Assembly (NCBI GenBank): GCA_032622095.1
Contig: CP136063.1
Span: 266,531,426-266,595,425, forward strand
DNA: 64,000 bases
Reading direction: 5' to 3'
Source of the DNA: Siphonodentalium dalli
Taxonomy: Eukaryota; Mollusca; Scaphopoda; Gadilida; Siphonodentaliidae
Below, piece after piece: positions 21,741-35,712 of the stretch. The translations under genes and the position numbers were made by a program. The notes under the pieces are model-generated. The model was not told where the DNA came from. It searched no databases and saw only the letters and a list, made by a program, of their open reading frames with translations. Position 1 is the first letter of the stretch. Each line of letters starts with the position of its first letter.

Positions 21741-23060
21741 GTCCCACCAATGTTTAAGAATCCTTTTGCACTTGTGTTATCTAGTTATTCATCTGTCGTT
21801 TCCTATGAACACCCCTCCATACGAATAACAGACCATTCCAATATATACTTTTAAAACATGGTGGGATAATCCATTTTGTATAGAAAGGGTATAAATGGTG
21901 TTGGTTTAGCACAACACAGTCCGCTGCGACGAAATGCCAGACAAATTTGCCGGTGTGTGAACGTGCCGTCACGAAGCTTAGCCTTAAATATCTATGATTT
22001 CGCTCATGCAGGTTTCCGAGGCATGCATGCAGCGTATATAAATATTTCCTGTAAATTTGTGGAGCTCTTTTGATCACTGAACGTGAAAAGGGCAATAAAT
22101 TATACTATAGGTGGTGCAAATCATTGATGCGCAATTCATCCTGCTATCTATCCGCTAGCTTAAAGGGAGACTATGTCCAAATTTCCAGTATTTTAGTGAT
22201 ATGTTTACTCTCAACAAGAACACAAACAATACGCCATTTGCGAGTGTCGATGGAACGGACATAGATTTGCAAGAAAATCTGTTTGTATATTAAAATATAT
22301 CAAATTTCACTTTGATCTGGAGGACGATATTCGAATCACTCAATGATACCAATTTACAGATGAAACAAACAAAACGGAATACGATCACCAAAGATATCTA
22401 CTGATTCATCTCATAATACGAATCGTACGTGACACGTAGTGGGGCAACCACTAGTAGCGACTAAAATTTGCCTTTTATCGGCGACATAGCGCTAAGAATA
22501 ATTTATGTAACATCACGCAGTGATCACGACGGAGATGACATGCCAGCTTGACAAGACGTGTCGTGGATTGTGCAATCTTGTCTGGTTTCTGGCCCACACA
22601 TCCAAAATGACGTCAGAAACCGTGTCATGACGTCTTCATTTTACGTTTTCTTTAAGCTAACCAAAGCAATTGGTCTAATTGAATTTAATAGACCTAAATC
22701 ACATGTGAATTCTTCGTAAGTTGTGAATTAGTTACTTTCATTTTCATCGCGATGCTTCATTCCCAATTCCGCGCTTTTTGCAATCTCCACACTATTGCTA
22801 ACCGGAAGTCACGTGATAATTTCTCCAAAATCTATACCCGCGATCTAAAAAATCACTGATGGATATAGAAAAAAATATATGACTCATTCACCTGCCTAAG
22901 GTATAAGCACCCTTGGTGTTGCTACTATTTACAGACGAATGTGGCAAATAAAAGTCACCACATCCAGGTATTACTAATTTTTTTATAAATCATCAGCGGA
23001 TGTCTTGAGTTTGATTTCATATATTTCGTGATTGCTATTTCTGCATGGCGTGCGCTAATT
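21741..23060. other. Unassigned region with one TTAA-type terminus
   Basis: Mostly unique-looking sequence without a convincing gene. CTTAAAGGGAGACTATGTCC near 22159 resembles the TTTAAAGGGACACAATGCAC at 50151 and may be the end of another TTAA-targeting MITE. Confidence 0.4.
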
Positions 23061-23248
23061 TATAATTGTCCCAATCCACTGTCCGTCGTTATGTATATAT
23101 AATTGTCCCAATCCACTGTCCGTCGTTATGTATATATAATTGTCCCAATCCACTGTCCGTCGTTATGTATATATAATTGTCCCAATCCACTGTCCGTCGT
23201 TATGTATATATAATTGTCCCAATCCACTGTCCGTCGTTATGTATATAA
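23061..23248. repeat. Minisatellite, 37-bp unit, five copies
   Basis: AATTGTCCCAATCCACTGTC starts at 23064, 23101, 23138, 23175 and 23212. Copies are virtually identical, implying recent amplification. Confidence 0.95.
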
Positions 23249-23332
23249 TTGTGGCTACGACGCAAAACCTGAAAGTTCTAATATATCGTAATCGATGTTA
23301 TGGCTCAATTCATAAACTGTATTTAACCCTTT

Positions 23333-23721
23333 ACCCAACAGAAGGCCCTGTGCCAATGCATTCTCTTATATATGCGAGTCGACCATAGGTCGCCTCGCAT
23401 ATATAAGAGAATGCATTGGCTTAACACATTAAAAATTATAAAATTGTTAAAGAATGTAAGAAAAAATGGTAAAAAGTGTTAAAAGAAGATTTTTTTTAGG
23501 CCAATGCATTCTCTTATATATGCGAGGCGACCTATGGTCGACTCGCATATATAAGAGAATGCATTGGCACAGGGCATAACTGTAACTATCACAATGTGGT
23601 CAAGGAGCCGGTTCCAATGATATCCATATTTGTATGGTTCTATTGAGACAGACCGAAGATATTTTATGCCGTTGAAGCTTTATTTGGCCGGTTTTGGCCG
23701 GTTTGTTGGGTAAAGGGTTAA
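23333..23721 (+). mobile_element. TTAA-flanked MITE family C carrying the double hairpin, copy 1
   Basis: Ends are TTAACCCTTTACCCAACA and TGTTGGGTAAAGGGTTAA; TTAA with CCC-starting ends is the piggyBac-type signature. Inside the left part lies the double-hairpin cassette (hairpins 23352-23420 and 23500-23568) bounded by CCCTGTGCC and GGCACAGGG. The remaining arm holds GGTCAAGGAGCCGGTTCCAA and TTTGGCCGGTTTTGGCCGGT. Confidence 0.85.
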
Positions 23722-24135
23722 TATAATTTTGATGTTGATACTTGCGGTTCTTTTGAGTATAGGTGTGTATTCAGGATGCATTCCTCTATTCAAATTAATT
23801 CATTTGTATACCTTATTTTCCGTTTAATGATGTTGCAGGCGTCTAATTAATTATATGACAGGCTATGTGAGTATTCTTCGACAATAGTAGACGTAAACCA
23901 TTTCATCAGAAGCGCCCCAACATTCCACAGCATCGAAACCAGTTACTGTAGTCTCTTACATTGTTTATAAATATATTTCAGAAAGCAAACGCTTCACTGG
24001 ACGAACACCAGTCGTAACTACATACGGCACGGCATGATATCTATAGGAGAGGATCTCGGGACCAGTAATCACCAAACATCATCATCATCAACATTTTTAA
24101 CATTACATGTACATTATATCTGTTATTCATCTTGT

Positions 24136-24665
24136 TTAAAGATACGGGCGGCGTTGGCGGTGGGTATGCTGTTAAAATATTCACCTCCGTCAAAAACCGC
24201 CATAAACAGAAAGAATAGTAAAATATAGACACACCTTGTTCTTATACCAATCAGAAATATGGCATAAACAGTATGTTATTGTCAATGTTTTTCCCTTTGT
24301 TGTGTAAACAAAAGCAAAAAACGTTACGTAACCTGGCTTTTGTTTAGATCCGGATATGGTAAACATATAAAGAGCGTTATTTGTTACTGTTTTCCTGATA
24401 TGGAAATAATAAAGAGCGTTTATATCATTTGTGTATGATTAACCAATAGAATTGCGCTGTGTTATGTAAACAGAAGCACAACCTCTGTAAAACGAACAGG
24501 CTCTTGTTTACGTACACCATCGTACGTCTTGGCGACAATATACTATTTACGCGCTGATTATGTATGGCATATGAGCGGAACTGTATATATTTTAATATTC
24601 CTTCTGTTGATGACGATTTGAACAAATATGATTATTTCTGCAACGAACGCCGCCCGTGCCTTTAA
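24136..24665 (-). mobile_element. TTAA-flanked MITE family D, copy 1
   Basis: 530 bp with termini TTAAAGATACGGGCGGCGTT and AACGCCGCCCGTGCCTTTAA. The interior has two AAAGAGCG words and a pair of TGTAAACAAAAGC/TGTAAACAGAAGC words. Copies at 49630 and 58489 are in the opposite orientation. Confidence 0.85.
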
Positions 24666-24689
24666 TTAAACATTTGTGTAAATATTGTC

Positions 24690-24755
24690 GGGAGAGGGGC
24701 CACAAGTTAACTTGTACCCATTGTAACGTGTGTTACAATAAATATGTTTAAACCA
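24690..24755 (+). mobile_element. LINE 3'-UTR remnant
   Basis: GTCGGGAGAGGGGCCACAAG, CTTGTACCCATT and ACAATAAATATGTTTAAACC resemble the GGGAGAGGGGCTTCATAAGT/CTTGTGCCCC/AATAAAATATGTTTC series at 51.8 kb and the 3' end of the LINE at 44.7 kb. Confidence 0.5.
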
Positions 24756-25489
24756 ATGGTCGGATCCGCGTACAGCACCCCTTTAAGTTATGTTGTACTC
24801 GCATCACAGTTGTAGCTGTTTTACCAGTGATATATGTTCTGAAATGCTCTTTTGTTAATTCGCCGTGAATTGACACAACTCGGCATCTGACAGAGACGTA
24901 CCTGACCCGCTACAATCCCCGGCCGACATGCAGGGTTCCCAATATATGTTATTTTGATTGGCCGATTTACAACTCTCGATGGTGTACTTTAACAAATCCA
25001 ACAACATTAGAAGAATTAATGTCAAAACTATTGGACTAATACCATGCTGAGATATGCAAGCGTCGAAATCTATTACATCCTAGTATTAAATCCCCATTTG
25101 GTGGGCTAACAATAAGGAAGCCGGCTGGCTCAGTCGTAAGGGGAAGGATCCTTTGTCCGTCAGAGAAGCCGTCGATTGATTATATTATGATAGATGAGAT
25201 CCGGCAATTTGTATCAGATCAGCTGATTTTCGCTTTCTGTTATACTCTCGCAAAGGAAAGGAGAAATCACTCACGGGTGTACCGTAGCCATACGGGCGCC
25301 CGAATTGTTATGGGGCTGAGACTTTATGTTGGAATTTGTTTACATTTATATATTCATCATTGTAACACAGTGTTTGCAGAATATACCTTGTATACACATA
25401 ACTATAACAAATTAGATTCAAATATTAATCTTAGATATGTATAATTCGGGCAGATATGTTTCTGAATTTGACAGAAAATATCTCCAATT
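24756..25489. other. Unassigned, relatively balanced-composition region
   Basis: No repeat or gene is recognised. A tRNA-like A-box word (TGGCTCAGTCG) occurs near 25127, without a good B box downstream. Confidence 0.4.
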
Positions 25490-25491
25490 TA

Positions 25492-25524
<33 letters not shown>

Positions 25525-25567
25525 GAGGGAGAGAGAGAGAAGAGAGGAGATGAGAGAGAGAGATATG

Positions 25568-25632
<65 letters not shown>
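25490..25632. repeat. GA-rich microsatellite with GATA interruptions
   Basis: GAGAGA runs broken by AGATAGAGAG and GAGGAGGGAG. Less pure than the GA run at 10.8 kb. Confidence 0.95.
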
Positions 25633-25633
<1 letters not shown>

Positions 25634-25722
25634 CTAGGAATTGTATTGAAAACAGAACACACTTAAACGTTTGCACTGAGACCTATGTAAAACATGTACA
25701 CCATTGTAACCTGCACTCGCGC

Positions 25723-25840
25723 GTTAGCATACCATGCAGCACCTCAGAACAATCTACTCTCGGTCTGTTAGTAATACACAGGTTAGCATACCATGCAGCA
25801 CCTCAGAACAATCTACTCTCGGTCTGTTAGTAATACACAG
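25723..25840. repeat. 59-bp tandem duplication
   Basis: GTTAGCATACCATGCAGCAC through GTAATACACAG occurs twice in succession with essentially no difference. Confidence 0.95.
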
Positions 25841-27440
25841 ATTATTAACGATGTTTCTTCTGTGCACCCATAGTGAAGCCTTGCACGGGTCTTAGCATAC
25901 TGACTGGGTGCCATTCACTCATGTCGATGAAGCGCACAGTTTGCACGCATCGCTGATTATGTCACATTCATTCGCTCTAATGAAGGCCTTGTAAACACAG
26001 AGTTTGTCAGTTATAATACTATTTTCATTCTATAATGCTCCCCAAATGCTATATCTGCCAAATTCCGCGAAGCTCGAGCGTCGTTCGTCTCGAAGAATGT
26101 GTTATCTTTTCTGCATATCTGCGCCGTAACCTTCACTGTGTTTTTGCTTCTGTTGCCAGCAATTATGCATAAAAACGCAGAAATAAAATACAAAAAAAAT
26201 GTGACATTCCAGATTGGCTGACATCCGGTTATACAGCACGAACTGTCACGAACATAGCATTTTTTCCTGATATATAACGAAACGATAGGCCAAAATTTTA
26301 TAGACAATACGTAGATACGAAATGGTGGTCCGGTTTCTAAAACCAGAGGATAACTCCATCAGAATTGGACATTCTCAAATTGGCCAATATGCAATATTAA
26401 CAAATAAAGTATCGTTCACTATATGCCACTCACCTACCCTACACCGATGGAACCCATTAATTACAGGCTGTCAATCTCAATATTTCCAAGAACCCAAGAG
26501 TATACACCGAGTATGTGTATAGTATTTCGTGTATATGTTGCAAGGGTGCACACCCACCCCTTCCCGGTCGGGGGAATCTGCAATGGTCAGCCCTGCAGCT
26601 TCCGGGATAATATAGCTCCTCCCTGCCGGGGACCGTACAGCCCCTGCGTCGGGAAAATACTGGCGTCACCCCTGAGTTGTTGATGGCGGATCGGGAGGTG
26701 ATAAAAATGAAAAACTACTGCATGTATGTCTAATTTGGTGCATGGAGATTACGAATTGTTTTAAACACCATCAATAGTGTATCGTGAGCAATATTGTGTT
26801 CATTGGAATAACCTTTTGCAATGTTTTCGAGGAAGGGGCACGATAAAACATGACGTATACATTGTTTTACTCTGTATTCGACAGCATGAGATATCTTAAC
26901 TCGCATGTTCATAGTTTCTGCATTTATTTAATCTCATTTAGAAGATTAGATTTGCGCCGAGATGGTTTTGTTCTGTGTATTATATGGCACTGAACCGGCA
27001 TTCGACTATCAAATTCAAATTGGATTTTACACATGTCTCATGTTCTCTGATTGATCTGTAATGATAACATCATAATGATCTATGGTGCCGACACCAATAA
27101 TCAAACTTGGCCTTATCGGCCGCTTGGATCTCACCGGTGGACGTTTCCATGACATTAAATAAGGTAACGTTACCATGCATGTAGCGTACCGTATGATAAA
27201 TAGACGGTTTCATTACGATAATAGACACACGATTTTGAGATTACAGGTCTGGCTCAAAGCAGGCATACAATCTGCACATAATAAACGGCCGAGGTGATGA
27301 AATGTTTTATTTACGACATTTAAATAAGTGACGTATGGTATTATGTTAGTCTTTTATAGATTTTATATTTGTTTTAGTTGTGTTTATGATCGCCACTGAA
27401 CGACAAACGATATAAAGTACTATAACGCGAAGGGGTGATT
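25841..27440. other. Unassigned, mostly unique-looking region
   Basis: No repeat found. A GC-rich stretch at 26545-26680 reads as a small cysteine-bearing frame (GGICNGQPCSFRDNIAPPC) but shows no start context or family. 25850-26000 is also compositionally balanced. Confidence 0.4.
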
Positions 27441-30400
27441 ATCCGTTAGTTTTTCGTGACGCATCATGCATGGTGGCTGTATATTATTAGTTTTTCGTGA
27501 CGCATCCTGCATGGTGGCTGTATATTATTAGTTTTTCGTGACGCATCCTGCATGGTGGCTGTATATTATTAGTTTTTCATGACGCATCCTACATGGTAGC
27601 TGTATATTATTAGTTTTTCGTGACGCATCCTGCATAGTGGCTGTATATTATTAGTTTTTCATGACGCATCCTGCATGGTGGCTGTATATTATTAGTTTTT
27701 CATGACGCATCCTGCATGGTGGCTGTATATTATTAGTTTTTCATGACGCATCCTGCATGGTGGCTGTATATTATTAGTTTTTCATGACGCATCCTGCATG
27801 GTAGCTGTATATTATTAGTTTTTCATGACGCATCCTGCATGGTGGCTGTATATTATTAGTTTTTCATGACGCATCCTGCATAGTGGCTGTATATTATTAG
27901 TTTTTCGTGACGCATCCTGCATGGTGGCTGTATATTATTAGTTTTTCGTGACGCATCCTGCATGGTGGCTGTATATTATTAGTTTTTCGTGACACATCCT
28001 GCATGGTGGCTGTATATTATTAGTTTTTCATGACACATCCTGCATGGTGGCTGTATATTATTAGTTTTTCATGACACATCCTGCATGGTGGCTGTATATT
28101 ATTAGTTTTTCATGACGCATCCTGCATGGTGGCTGTATATTATTAGTTTTTCATGACGCATCCTGCATAGTGGCTGTATATTATTAGTTTTTCATGACGC
28201 ATCCTGCATGGTGGCTGTATATTATTAGTTTTTCATGACGCATCCTGCATGGTGGCTGTATATTATCAGTTTTTCATGACGCATCCTGCATGGTGGCTGT
28301 ATATTATTAGTTTTTCATGACGCATCCTGCATGGTGGCTGTATATTATTAGTTTTACATGACGCATCCTGCATGGTGGCTGTATATTATTAGTTTTTCAT
28401 GACGCATCCTGCATGGTGGCTGTATATTATTAGTTTTTCATGACGCATCCTGTATGGTGGCTGTATATTATTAGTTTTTCATGACGCATCCTGCATGGTG
28501 GCTGTATATTATTAGTTTTTCGTGACGCATCCTGCATGGTGGCTGTATATTATTAGTTTTTCATGACGCATCCTGCATGGTGGCTGTATATTATTAGTTT
28601 TTCATGACGCATCCTGTATGGTGGCTGTATATTATTAGTTTTTCATGACGCATCCTGCATGGTGGCTGTATATTATTAGTTTTTCGTGACGCATCCTGCA
28701 TGGTGGCTGTATATTATTAGTTTTTCATGACGCATCCTGCATGGTGGCTGTATATTATTAGTTTTTCATGACGCATCCTGTATGGTGGCTGTATATTATT
28801 AGTTTTTCATGACGCATCCTGTATGGTGGCTGTATATTATTAGTTTTTCATGACGCATCCTGCATGGTGGCTGTATATTATTAGTTTTTCGTGACGCATC
28901 CTGCATGGTGGCTGTATATTATTAGTTTTTCATGACGCATCCTGCATGGTGGCTGTATATTATTAGTTTTTCATGACGCATCCTGTATGGTGGCTGTATA
29001 TTATTAGTTTTTCATGACGCATCCTGCATGGTGGCTGTATATTATTAGTTTTTCGTGACGCATCCTGCATGGTGGCTGTATATTATTAGTTTTTCATGAC
29101 GCATCCTGCATGGTGGCTGTATATTATTAGTTTTTCATGACGCATCCTGCATGGTGGCTGTATATTATTAGTTTTTCATGACGCATCCTGCATGGTGGCT
29201 GTATATTATTAGTTTTTCATGACGCATCCTGTATGGTGGCTGTATATTATTAGTTTTTCATGACGCATCCTGCATGGTGGCTGTATATTATTAGTTTTTC
29301 GTGACGCATCCTGCATAGTGGCTGTATATTATTAGTTTTTCATGACGCATCCTGCATGGTGGCTGTATATTATTAGTTTTTCATGACGCATCCTGCATGG
29401 TGGCTGTATATTATTAGTTTTTCATGACGCATCCTGCATGGTGGCTGTATATTATTAGTTTTTCGTGACGCATCCTGCATAGTGGCTGTATATTATTAGT
29501 TTTTCATGACGCATCCTGCATGGTGGCTGTATATTATTAGTTTTTCATGACGCATCCTGCATGGTGGCTGTATATTATTAGTTTTTCGTGACGCATCCTG
29601 CATGATGGCTGTATATTACTAGTTTTTCGTAACGCATCCTGCATGGTGGCTGTATATTATTAGTTTTTCGTGACGCATCCTGCATGGTGGCTGTATATTA
29701 TTAGTTTTTCATGACGCATCCTGCATGGTGGCTGTATATTATTAGTTTTTCGTGACGCATCCTGCATGGTGGCTGTATATTATTAGTTTTTCGTGACGCA
29801 TCCTGCATGGTGGCTGTATATTATTAGTTTTTCGTGACGCATCCTGCATGGTGGCTGTATATAATTAGTTTTTCATGACGCATCCTGCATGGTGGCTGTA
29901 TATTATTAGTTTTTCGTAACGCATCCTGTATGGTGGCTGTATATTATTAGTTTTTCATGACGCATCCTGCATGGTGGCTGTATATTATTAGTTTTTCATG
30001 ACGCATCCTGCATGGTGGCTGTATATTATTAGTTTTTCGTGACGCATCCTGCATAGTGGCTGTATATTATTAGTTTTTCGTGACGCATCCTGCATGGTGG
30101 CTGTATATTATTAGTTTTTCGTGACGCATCCTGCATGGTGGCTGTATATTATTAGTTTTTCATGACGCATCCTGCATGGTGGCTGTATATTATTAGTTTT
30201 TCGTGACGCATCCTGCATGATGGCTGTATATTATTAGTTTTTCATGACGCATCCTGCATGATGGCTGTATATTATTAGTTTTTCATGACGCATCCTGCAT
30301 GGTGGCTGTATATTATTAGTTTTTCATGACGCATCCTGCATGGTGGCTGTATATTATTAGTTTTTCGTAACGCATCCTGCATGGTGGCTGTATATTATTA

Positions 30401-33400
30401 GTTTTTCATGACGCATCCTGCATGGTGGCTGTATATTATTAGTTTTTCGTGACGCATCCTGCATGGTGGCTGTATATTATTAGTTTTTCGTGACGCATCC
30501 TGCATGGTGGCTGTATATTATTAGTTTTTCGTGACGCATCCTGCATGATGGCTGTATATTATTAGTTTTTCGTAACGCATCCTGCATGGTGGCTGTATAT
30601 TATTAGTTTTTCGTAACGTATCCTGCATGGTGGCTGTATATTATTAGTTTTTCGTAACGCATCCTGCATGGTGGCTGTATATTATTAGTTTTTCGTAACG
30701 CATCCTGCATGGTGGCTGTATATTATTAGTTTTTCATGACGCATCCTGCATGGTGGCTGTATATTATTAGTTTTTCGTGACGCATCCTGCATGGTGGCTG
30801 TATATTATTAGTTTTTCGTGACGCATCCTGCATGGTGGCTGTATATTATTAGTTTTTCGTGACACATCCTGCATGGTGGCTGTATATTAGTAGTTTTTCA
30901 TGACGCATCCTGCATGGTGGCTGTATATTATTAGTTTTTCGTAACGCATCCTGCATGGTGGCTGTATATTATTAGTTTTTCATGACGCATCCTGCATGGT
31001 GGCTGTATATTATTAGTTTTTCGTGACGCATCCTGCATGGTGGCTGTATATTATTAGTTTTTCGTGACGCATCCTGCATGGTGGCTGTATATTATTAGTT
31101 TTTCGTGACGCATCCTGCATGGTGGCTGTATATTATTAGTTTTTCGTAACGCATCCTGCATGGTGGCTGTATATTATTAGTTTTTCGTAACGCATCCTGT
31201 ATGGTGGCTGTATATTATTAGTTTTTCGTGACGCATCCTGCATAGTGGCTGTATATTATTAGTTTTTCGTAACGCATCCTGCATAGTGGCTGTATATTAT
31301 TAGTTTTTCGTAACGCATCCTGCATGGTGGCTGTATATTATTAGTTTTTCGTAACGCATCCTGCATGGTGGCTGTATATTATTAGTTTTTCGTAACGCAT
31401 CCTGCATGGTGGCTGTATATTATTAGTTTTTCATGACGCATCCTGCATGGTGGCTGTATATTATTAGTTTTTCGTGACCCATCCTGCATGGTGGCTGTAT
31501 ATTATTAGTTTTTCATGACGCATCCTGCATGGTGGCTGTATATTATTAGTCTTTCGTGACGCATCCTGCATGGTGGCTGTATATTATTAGTTTTTCATGA
31601 CGCATCCTGCATGGTGGCTGTATATTATTAGTTTTTCATGACGCATCCTGCATAGTGGCTGTATATTATTAGTTTTTCATGACGCATCCTGCATGGTGGC
31701 TGTATATTATTAGTTTTTCATGACGCATCCTGCATGGTGGCTGTATATTATTAGTTTTTCATGACGCATCCTGCATGGTGGCTGTATATTATTAGTTTTT
31801 CATGACGCATCCTGCATGGTGGCTGTATATTATTAGTTTTACATGACGCATCCTGCATGGTGGCTGTATATTATTAGTTTTTCATGACGCATCCTGCATG
31901 GTGGCTGTATATTATTAGTTTTTCATGACGCATCCTGTATGGTGGCTGTATATTATTAGTTTTTCATGACGCATCCTGCATGGTGGCTGTATATTATTAG
32001 TTTTTCGTGACGCATCCTGCATGGTGGCTGTATATTATTAGTTTTTCATGACGCATCCTGCATGGTGGCTGTATATTATTAGTTTTTCGTGACGCATCCT
32101 ACATGGTGGCTGTATATTATTAGTTTTTCATGACGCATCCTGCATAGTGGCTGTATATTATTAGTTTTTCGTGACGCATCCTGCATGGTGGCTGTATATT
32201 ATTAGTTTTTCATGACGCATCCTGCATGGTGGCTGTATATTATTAGTTTTTCATGACGCATCCTGCATGGTGGCTGTATATTATTAGTTTTTCATGACGC
32301 ATCCTGCATGGTGGCTGTATATTATTAGTTTTTCATGACGCATCCTGCATGGTGGCTGTATATTATTAGTTTTTCATGACGCATCCTGTATGGTGGCTGT
32401 ATATTATTAGTTTTTCATGACGCATCCTGCATGGTGGCTGTATATTATTAGTTTTTCGTGACGCATCCTGCATAGTGGCTGTATATTATTAGTTTTTCAT
32501 GACGCATCCTGCATGGTGGCTGTATATTATTAGTTTTTCATGACGTATCCTGCATGGTGGCTGTATATTATTAGTTTTTCATGACGCATCCTGCATGGTG
32601 GCTGTATATTATTAGTTTTTCGTGACGCATCCTGCATAGTGGCTGTATATTATTAGTTTTTCATGACGCATCCTGCATGGTGGCTGTATATTATTAGTTT
32701 TTCATGACGCATCCTGCATGGTGGCTGTATATTATTAGTTTTTCGTGACGCATCCTGCATGGTGGCTGTATATTATTAGTTTTTCATGACGCATCCTGCA
32801 TGGTGGCTGTATATTATTAGTTTTTCGTGACGCATCCTGCATGGTGGCTGTATATTATTAGTTTTTCGTGACGCATCCTGCATGGTGGCTGTATATTATT
32901 AGTTTTTCGTGACGCATCCTGCATGGTGGCTGTATATAATTAGTTTTTCATGACGCATCCTGCATGGTGGCTGTATATTATTAGTTTTTCGTAACGCATC
33001 CTGTATGGTGGCTGTATATTATTAGTTTTTCGTAACGCATCCTGTATGGTGGCTGTATATTATTAGTTTTTCATGACGCATCCTGCATGGTGGCTGTATA
33101 TTATTAGTTTTTCATGACGCATCCTGCATGGTGGCTGTATATTATTAGTTTTTCGTGACGCATCCTGCATAGTGGCTGTATATTATTAGTTTTTCGTGAC
33201 GCATCCTGCATGGTGGCTGTATATTATTAGTTTTTCGTGACGCATCCTGCATGGTGGCTGTATATTATTAGTTTTTCATGACGCATCCTGCATGGTGGCT
33301 GTATATTATTAGTTTTTCGTGACGCATCCTGCATGATGGCTGTATATTATTAGTTTTTCATGACGCATCCTGCATGATGGCTGTATATTATTAGTTTTTC

Positions 33401-35712
33401 ATGACGCATCCTGCATGGTGGCTGTATATTATTAGTTTTTCATGACGCATCCTGCATGGTGGCTGTATATTATTAGTTTTTCGTAACGCATCCTGCATGG
33501 TGGCTGTATATTATTAGTTTTTCATGACGCATCCTGCGTGGTGGCTGTATATTATTAGTTTTTCGTGACGCATCCTGCATGGTGGCTGTATATTATTAGT
33601 TTTTCGTGACGCATCCTGCATGGTGGCTGTATATTATTAGTTTTTCGTGACGCATCCTGCATGATGGCTGTATATTATTAGTTTTTCGTAACGCATCCTG
33701 CATGGTGGCTGTATATTATTAGTTTTTCATGACGCATCCTGCATGGTGGCTGTATATTATTAGTTTTTCGTAACGTATCCTACATGGTGGCTGTATATTA
33801 TTAGTTTTTCGTAACGCATCCTGCATGGTGGCTGTATATTATTAGTTTTTCATGACGCATCCTGCATGGTGGCTGTATATTATTAGTTTTTCGTGACGCA
33901 TCCTGCATGGTGGCTGTATATTATTAGTTTTTCGTAACGCATCCTGCATGGTGGCTGTATATTATTAGTTTTTCGTGACACATCCTGCATGGTGGCTGTA
34001 TATTATTAGTTTTTCATGACGCATCCTGCATGGTGGCTGTATATTATTAGTTTTTCGTAACGCATCCTGCATGGTGGCTGTATATTATTAGTTTTTCGTA
34101 ACGCATCCTGCATAGTGGCTGTATATTATTAGTTTTTCGTAACGCATCCTGTATGGTGGCTGTATATTATTAGTTTTTCGTGACGCATCCTGCATAGTGG
34201 CTGTATATTATTAGTTTTTCGTAACGCATCCTGCATGGTGGCTGTATATTATTAGTTTTTCGTAACGCATCCTGCATAGTGGCTGTATATTATTAGTTTT
34301 TCGTAACGCATCCTGCATGGTGGCTGTATATTATTAGTTTTTCGTAACGCATCCTGCATGGTGGCTGTATATTATTAGTTTTTCGTGACGCATCCTGCAT
34401 AGTGGCTGTATATTATTAGTTTTTCGTAACGCATCCTGCATAGTGGCTGTATATTATTAGTTTTTCGTAACGCATCCTGTATGGTGGCTGTATATTATTA
34501 GTTTTTCGTGACGCATCCTGCATAGTGGCTGTATATTATTAGTTTTTCGTAACGCATCCTGCATAGTGGCTGTATATTATTAGTTTTTCGTAACGCATCC
34601 TGCATGGTGGCTGTATATTATTAGTTTTTCGTAACGCATCCTGCATGGTGGCTGTATATTATTAGTTTTTCGTAACGCATCCTGCATGGTGGCTGTATAT
34701 TATTAGTTTTTCATGACGCATCCTGCATGGTGGCTGTATATTATTAGTTTTTCGTGACGCATCCTGCATGGTGGCTGTATATTATTAGTTTTTCATGACG
34801 CATCCTGCATGGTGGCTGTATATTATTAGTTTTTCATGACGCATCCTGCATGGTGGCTGTATATTATTAGTTTTTCGTGACGCATCCTGCATGGTGGCTG
34901 TATATTATTAGTTTTTCGTGACGCATCCTGCATAGTGGCTGTATATTATTAGTTTTTCGTAACGCATCCTGAATGGTGGCTGTATATTATTAGTTTTTCG
35001 TAACGCATCCTGTATGGTGGCTGTATATTATTAGTTTTTCATGACGCATCCTGTATGGTGGCTGTATATTATTAGTTTTTCATGACGCATCCTGTATGGT
35101 GGCTGTATATTATTAGTTTTTCGTGACGCATCCTGCATGGTGGCTGTATATTATTAGTTTTTCGTAACGCATCCTGCATGGTGGCTGTATATTATTAGTT
35201 TTTCATGACGCATCCTGCATGGTGGCTGTATATTATTAATTTTTCATGACGCATCCTGCATGGTGGCTGTATATTATTAGTTTTTCGTGACGCATCCTGC
35301 ATAGTGGCTGTATATTATTAGTTTTTCGTAACGCATCCTGAATGATGGCTGTATATTATTAGTTTTTCGTAACGCATCCTGTATGGTGGCTGTATATTAT
35401 TAGTTTTTCATGACGCATCCTGTATGGTGGCTGTATATTATTAGTTTTTCGTGACGCATCCTGCATGGTGGCTGTATATTATTAGTTTTTCGTGACGCAT
35501 CCTGCATGGTGGCTGTATATTATTAGTTTTTCGTAACGCATCCTGCATGGTGGCTGTATATTATTAGTTTTTCATGACGCATCCTGCATGGTGGCTGTAT
35601 ATTATTAGTTTTTCATGACGCATCCTGCATGGTGGCTGTATATTATTAGTTTTTCATGACGCATCCTGCATGGTGGCTGTATATTATTAGTTTTTCTGAC
35701 GCATCCTGCATA
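27441..35712. repeat. Satellite array, 41-bp unit, about 200 copies
   Basis: Each unit has TATTATTAGTTTTTC, one of CATGACG / CGTGACG / CGTAACG, then CATCCTGCATGGTGGCTG. Variants TGTATGG, TGCATAG and TGCATGATGG are distributed non-randomly. Rare marker variants recur at distances that are exact multiples of 41: GTTTTACATG at 28351 and 31836 (85 units), TATATAATTAG at 29856 and 32931 (75), GACACATCC at 30861 and 33977 (76), GTAACGTATCC at 30613 and 33770 (77). A TGTATGG marker recurs every four units at 28451, 28615, 28779 and 28984. The array therefore contains a large ~3.1-3.5 kb duplication and a smaller four-unit higher-order repeat. No coding frame; 41 is not a multiple of three. Confidence 0.97.

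Noticed and set aside
20937-21854. Long repeated open frames on both strands over the 33-bp satellite
   Set aside because: A unit length divisible by three keeps several frames open; there is no start or splice context and no non-repeat domain.
22437-22453. Short inverted repeat TAGTGGGGCAACCACTA
   Set aside because: Too short and isolated to distinguish from chance.
25108-25180. tRNA gene or SINE head (A-box word TGGCTCAGTCG near 25127)
   Set aside because: No matching B box at the expected distance, no cloverleaf and no tail or target duplication.
26457-26683. Small cysteine-rich peptide frame
   Set aside because: Overlapping frames on both strands are open because the stretch is GC-rich; no signal peptide, splice signal or family match is visible.
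27441-35712. CRISPR array
   Set aside because: Units are contiguous 41-mers without unique spacers, the context is eukaryotic and no cas genes are present.
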